Shown here: positions 60,101 to 64,000 of the stretch, piece by piece
Layout: the number at the start of each line of letters is the position of its first letter
Position numbering within the stretch: the stretch's first letter is position 1
Assembly (NCBI GenBank): GCA_027382625.1
Contig: JAJKFJ010022879.1
Location: 144,916-208,915 of the forward strand
Direction of reading: 5' to 3'
From: Tetmemena sp. SeJ-2015
Taxonomy: Eukaryota; Ciliophora; Spirotrichea; Sporadotrichida; Oxytrichidae
Length of the DNA: 64,000 nt
The notes under the pieces: model-generated
The model's database searches: none
The model's input: only the letters and a program-made list of their open reading frames with translations
What the model was told of the DNA's origin: nothing
Program-made: the position numbers and the translations under genes

Positions 60101-60526
60101 AGAAGAGCGAGAACGAGTCTTGTTATTAATTTACTCGAACTAGTAAGTAAGCGCACAAGTGATGATTGCTAGCATTTAGTGATATAGGAATTAAGAGAAC
60201 GGATCTGAAGGATAAGTTTATGAGAAATTAATTGCCCCAATTAAGAAAGCCAGAAAGAAAAATGGGAGTGAGCATCCTCGGCTCCAATGTTTGTAAATGT
60301 GAGCGGGATCCATTTTTCTAGGTAAGTTGTGCATATTTTACTCTTAATTAGGCAGTTTTTGAGGAGGGTAATTTTGTTGTTGCATCAGAGGCACAGCCCT
60401 CTAGTTTTGATTTGCATTCATAAAGCCAGTTGGAGGTTAAACTCCTTAATAGTTTTCCAAGGTGCCCTCAGAGTATTGAGTTGGATCTTGGATTTAGTCC
60501 CTAAATATTTCCTGATTTTTATTCAT
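57190..60526 (-). CDS. Highly fragmented multi-pass membrane protein with Gln-rich tail
   Basis: The start at 60526 gives MNKNQEIFRDQIQDPTQYSE, a Gln/Pro-rich cytosolic part, KMDPAHIYKHWSRGCSLPFF and the first membrane segment (about 60250). From there the gene is in small pieces separated by 100-600 bp of very AT-rich DNA. The pieces are IVLAFTGFIYGAVNIDSQFY (59950), LSTIGVGISQFTMVFTQEAS (59440), FTGAVGKIFTSTANTGVAFI (58840), FGSLIAGTVWYYQCVTYYY (58600), RPAYPLLYVFALYSMYY (58080), VIVFCSMYLTIAVISLICNS (57830) and NNYIALAVLSMFGASAFFIS (57690). A tail follows (FTGYFAPTAQLLENQALQAK and poly-Gln) near 57500. Pieces appear in protein order, so it is strongly interrupted rather than scrambled. Only the peptide-like islands are supported. 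Pointers were not resolved, and function is unknown. Confidence 0.5.
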
Positions 60527-61533
60527 GCTTAAATCAAATAAAAGTGTTTTATTTCTGAGTTTGAGATGAAATATTAGAAAATCTAGATTAAGAATTGTAA
60601 AATTGCATTGAATAATTAGAAAATTATACTTTGAAAGTCTTTTCTAATTTAGTGGACATTTCAAGTCATAAATATAAGGAAATGTGCACTCAAACTTTGT
60701 TCATTTTAAAAATAAGGATAAAAAAAATTATTCGATTTTCTTCCACGTTGAGTAGTTAATAGGAGTTCTTAAATTTAATCCCTTTTATAAAAGAGTTAGC
60801 TTAGAGAAATAAGAGGCTTTTCTTAAAAATAATTGATTTAAGTTTCAGGTTATATCTAGGAATTGCTTTAAAATTCTTTTAGTTTAATATGACTAAAAAT
60901 CTTTTAACCCCTTTAAACTATTGCAATTTCGCTCATAATAATAAAGAAGATTACGATAAAAATAAACTCATTAAACCTTAAAAATAATAGTTTTAGTTAG
61001 TTTGAATTGAGTTATAGGATTGCTCAGTTTGGGTTTTAATTCTGTTAGTTAAGTTGTAGATTTCCATTTGCTACCATCTACTACAGCAATTGCTGCAAAA
61101 GCTAGTTCTGCTACACATATAATTCAATATTCTGCCAATTATATTTTGTATGATTTTAATGCTGAAAATTCTGAACAAAATTAAATAATATTCTATAAAT
61201 AGCAGTTTAAATTTATTGTATTAGCTTAGTTATCTCTTTATTGTTGATAAAATGAGGAAGCTTTGTAACTCATTAAAATTATTCCACCACCCTATAAGTT
61301 AATTAAATCTAAATTTAAATAATTATTCTCAAAATATATATGTTCAAATAAGAGATTATGCACAACTTATATAAATAAAAGGGTATTTGAATATCTACAG
61401 CAGCAGTCTTCAACCTTATATTTTAGAAATAAATTGATTATATTGGTAATATATTCTACTCTTCAAATAAAGAGCAATCTCAATTTATAAAAGGAAAAGT
61501 AGAGGAAAAGTTTAAATTAATATAGTTAGAGCA
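60527..61533. other. AT-rich gap between divergent genes
   Basis: This should contain the 5' ends of the fragmented membrane protein (minus) and the p34-like gene (plus). A Gln-codon-rich island near 61030-61130 could be part of an MDS, but no conserved peptide was seen. Confidence 0.35.
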
Positions 61534-63173
61534 ATGGAAAGCACAAGTTTCTCAAGTATAGCAGCAGATAAAACATAGCCCTTAGTTTATGAATTACCAG
61601 GGGTCGTAATTTTATATCAAGAAAAACAACAGAGAGCTACCTAAACTCCAAACTAAATCCCAGAAGTTCTTAGTATTCAGGAGAAGGAATCTTTTAATGC
61701 GGAAACAAATTAATTTAATTTGCTCTTAAATCATTTAATGAGTTAGCTTAAATTAATGGTAAGACTTTGCCATGATCTTAATTAAAAGTCCTCATTCATG
61801 CTTAAATATAATTTAATAATTTTAAGATACATTAGTTTTTTTTTATTATTTTCAGCTTGTTTATATCTTTATTTGTTGATGGTAATGTATATTTTAGGAA
61901 CATCTCGACCAAGTACTATGACGCCAAGGTGCAGCTGCACTTAATTGGAATAGATTCGAAATAGCTCGGCTTATCCTTACGAAAGCTAGAAGCAATTTCC
62001 AAAAAGGAAGCTTTCATTTACTACTTTGATCAAGAGGAAGATACAAATATTTTACTTTATTAGTGGGTGAGTTTGTTGAATAGATTTGTCTGAGTAGTAT
62101 TACAACGTTATTGAAAATATTCAGGAGAACTTTGGGCCTGAAATTTCCCTCCTCTTCTATAATGGCAAACCTCAGTTATTCAAACGAGCTGCTGAATAAA
62201 TTATTGACAAATGCGTGCAGAATCATTTCATAGAGTACCTGAAACAAGATCTCTCAGAGCTATTGGTCTCAATCAGAGAGAAGCAGGAAGAGTCAAAGCG
62301 AGGAGAGACCAGCAGTGAGGTAAAGACTGAAGAAGTCAAAAAAGGGGGAGGAGTTAAGGGGGGATTGCTTGATGGAGAAGATAAGGTAGGCATAGAAAGA
62401 CTAGTGGAAGCCATGCACTGCTGCATGTGGTCCAACATGCGCAAGAAAAAGATATTCATTATAATTAGTTTCAGAACACATTGATTGTTGATATTAAAGA
62501 TTGAGATGAATCAAGTATCACAAACACTTATACAAGACCTAGAGAGATAGCAGCAGCAGAAAAGGGAATAAGAAGCGGCAGCTTAAAACAATAAAAGTTT
62601 GACAGAAGAAGAGAAAAGTAATCATCTCACTACTCATTTATACTTTTAAATTATTAATTAGAAGTTTTAACTCCACCAAAGGAAAGTAATTAATCTGAGG
62701 TCCCTGAGCAAAGAGTATATGATCTGACATAGGATGAATTTGCAGAAAAGCTCTCTAAGAATCTTATAATCTAAGATGATCATTATCTCCAACCCTCATC
62801 TTCACTTTTAAATAATTTACCATTAATATATTTGCTTCAGACAATAATAAAGGGGAGATGTAGTCTCTTTAGGTGGGTGGAATTCTCCCAGCAGATTAGA
62901 AATTAGAATTTGAAGAATATGATCTTGCAAAAGAGGAGCTTGAAGCAGAGAGCATGCTTATGCTAATGCAAGAGTTCAAGCGTATAAGAGAAAATGGAAA
63001 CACTATGGACCAAGATGAGAGAAGGTATAGGCTGAGGAGATAGTATATATTCAACTTTTTCATAAATACTTTGAGATGATAATGAAGCTTCAAAATATAT
63101 GGATCTTGACTATGGAGAGGAAGATGATTATGGGCGGAGGGAGAAGATGATATGGAAGGCTACACTTAAATGA
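61534..63173 (+). CDS. Alpha/gamma-adaptin-binding protein p34 (AAGAB/Irc6)-like
   Basis: p34 proteins bind adaptor complexes and help their assembly for clathrin trafficking. The start at 61534 gives MESTSFSSIAADKTQPLVYE. After an interruption near 61800-61900 come NISTKYYDAKVQLHLIGIDS and KKEAFIYYFDQEED, matching the family's INTKYY region and GTPase-like core. GIERLVEAMHCCMWSNMRKK near 62390 matches the VxRIVEALxxxMWSNM motif. The C-terminal part, LMLMQEFKRIRENGNTMDQD and ERRYRAEE, is the conserved helical tail. The end is TGA 63171-63173, or a little earlier depending on an unresolved interruption near 63040. Interruptions near 62065, 62480 and 62640 are introns or IESs. The neighbouring genes give no clue to function. 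Confidence 0.75.
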
Positions 63174-64000
63174 ATGATTGAATACATTTCGGAATTAATG
63201 AGAGCATAAATAATTGCGCAAGACTTATTAAATTTGTATCTTCATGTTATCTCTTCTCAATAATGTTTGCAAATTAGCTTTTGTCTATGATTTTGAATTA
63301 GTATCTTGTGAAAGTGGATTTTAAGGTTTATTTTCCAGAGGTTTGGTTGCTTTAGATTAATTCTATAAACTTGAAAGGTAGTCCTTTAAGTCAAGACTTC
63401 GAGCTTCTTATGATTCTAGAGTGTTGACTCTAACCTAAGAGCTTTGGAAAGATTGTTGAAACTACTTAAAATAGTTTAATTTAATTCAACCATACTTATC
63501 GAACATTAATGGTTGCAGTTGATTTAAATCCATAATTAAAAACACTTTAATAAATATGATTAAGGTTAGCCTCTAAGTTTAGAAACTAAGATAGAGATTC
63601 ATTTAAGGCGGCTGACTCATTGTATTCTGCCTGTATTAATTGTTGTGAATTTAGTTCTTATTGGCTGTCTGACTTTATAAAAAGTTTGAATTTATTTTCT
63701 CATTTAAAAAATTTTTTACTTTTTAAGAAATATTTCTTAAGAATTTTTTTTCTTTCTTTAAAAACTTTTTTGAGTGGGAAATAAAGCAGTCTTAATTTGA
63801 ATAGAACTTGGATTCTGAAAATTTATTTACTATCCTTTCATTAAAACCGGTTGACTATAATTTTTTTTTAATTTTTGAAATTAAAAAAAACTATCCTAAC
63901 TTTCAAATGATTGAATAATCTACTAAGGTAAGAGTTGAAGTTAGTTCCCCCCCTGTTGCTGCTATTCTAAGCATTGTGATTAATCTCGACTGTTATTCAT
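63174..64000. other. Mostly unassigned end of window
   Basis: On the minus strand about 63620-63230 stays open as polar sequence (SQVRVNTLESQEARSLDLKD near 63440), possibly part of another gene. From 63660 to 63900 the DNA is dominated by T and A runs. No RNA gene or telomeric repeat was seen. Confidence 0.3.

Noticed and set aside
63940..63960. C-run near the window end as a telomere
   Set aside because: It is seven Cs with no C4A4 repetition.
1..64000. Decayed pseudogenes as an explanation for the many broken frames
   Set aside because: In the best-conserved genes the breaks are exact pointer-flanked insertions, and the reconstructed proteins are full length with catalytic residues. Random decay would not do this.
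1..64000. tRNA, rRNA or CRISPR loci
   Set aside because: No cloverleaf-like or rRNA-like conserved sequence was noticed, and no regular repeat-spacer array.

Overview
This window reads as germline (micronuclear) DNA of a spirotrich ciliate of the Oxytricha/Stylonychia type. TAA and TAG are used throughout as glutamine and TGA is the only stop. Conserved genes are interrupted by short AT-rich segments with no GT-AG ends, each flanked by a short direct repeat. Removing the segment and one repeat copy restores the conserved protein exactly. These are internal eliminated sequences (IESs) and their pointers, lying between macronuclear-destined segments (MDSs). True GT-AG introns occur as well. The species is an inference.

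The central result is that at least two genes are scrambled. A leucine aminopeptidase (LAP1, 2950-5299) is cut into 15 MDSs on both strands. Ordered by 14 pointer pairs of 3-11 bp, they give one open frame of exactly 525 codons, stop included. Its neighbour LAP2 (5522-7242, minus) is a complete paralogue that is not scrambled and has five ordinary IESs, giving 516 codons. A VPS13-type lipid-transfer protein is split into a C-terminal block (7422-15819) and an N-terminal block that lies downstream of it (31404-34313). A 14-bp pointer joins the two in frame.

Layout. 1-2840 (minus): large Gln-rich protein, running off the window. 2950-7242: LAP1 and LAP2. 7422-15819: VPS13 C-terminal block. 16467-21023 (minus): SUMO, split by a 4.25-kb insertion holding a decayed transposon of the TBE type (DD34E transposase, a small basic protein, and a zinc-finger/pseudokinase protein). 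21347-26760 (minus): membrane protein with repeated PPC-like modules. 26689-31156 (minus): ankyrin-anoctamin protein. 31404-34313: VPS13 N-terminal block. 34374-35508 (minus): EEP-family nuclease. 35520-37551 (minus): second PPC-like protein. 37807-38988 (minus): unknown. 39733-41886 (minus): acylated IQ/MORN protein. 42093-44158 (minus): DMT-type transporter. 44438-46534 (minus): arginyl-tRNA-protein transferase ATE1. 46901-53215 (plus): coiled-coil protein(s) resembling AXDND1. 53275-53866 (minus): FRA10AC1 family. 54190-60526 (minus): three membrane proteins, the last cut into many small pieces. 61534-63173 (plus): p34/AAGAB-like adaptin-binding protein. 63174-64000: little.

The genes do not form a pathway. 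Their grouping reflects germline organisation: the VPS13 halves bracket SUMO, a receptor-like gene and the anoctamin gene, all of which would end up on other macronuclear molecules. Boundaries of genes with unresolved IESs are approximate. Exon and MDS limits are exact only where pointers or splice sites are given.
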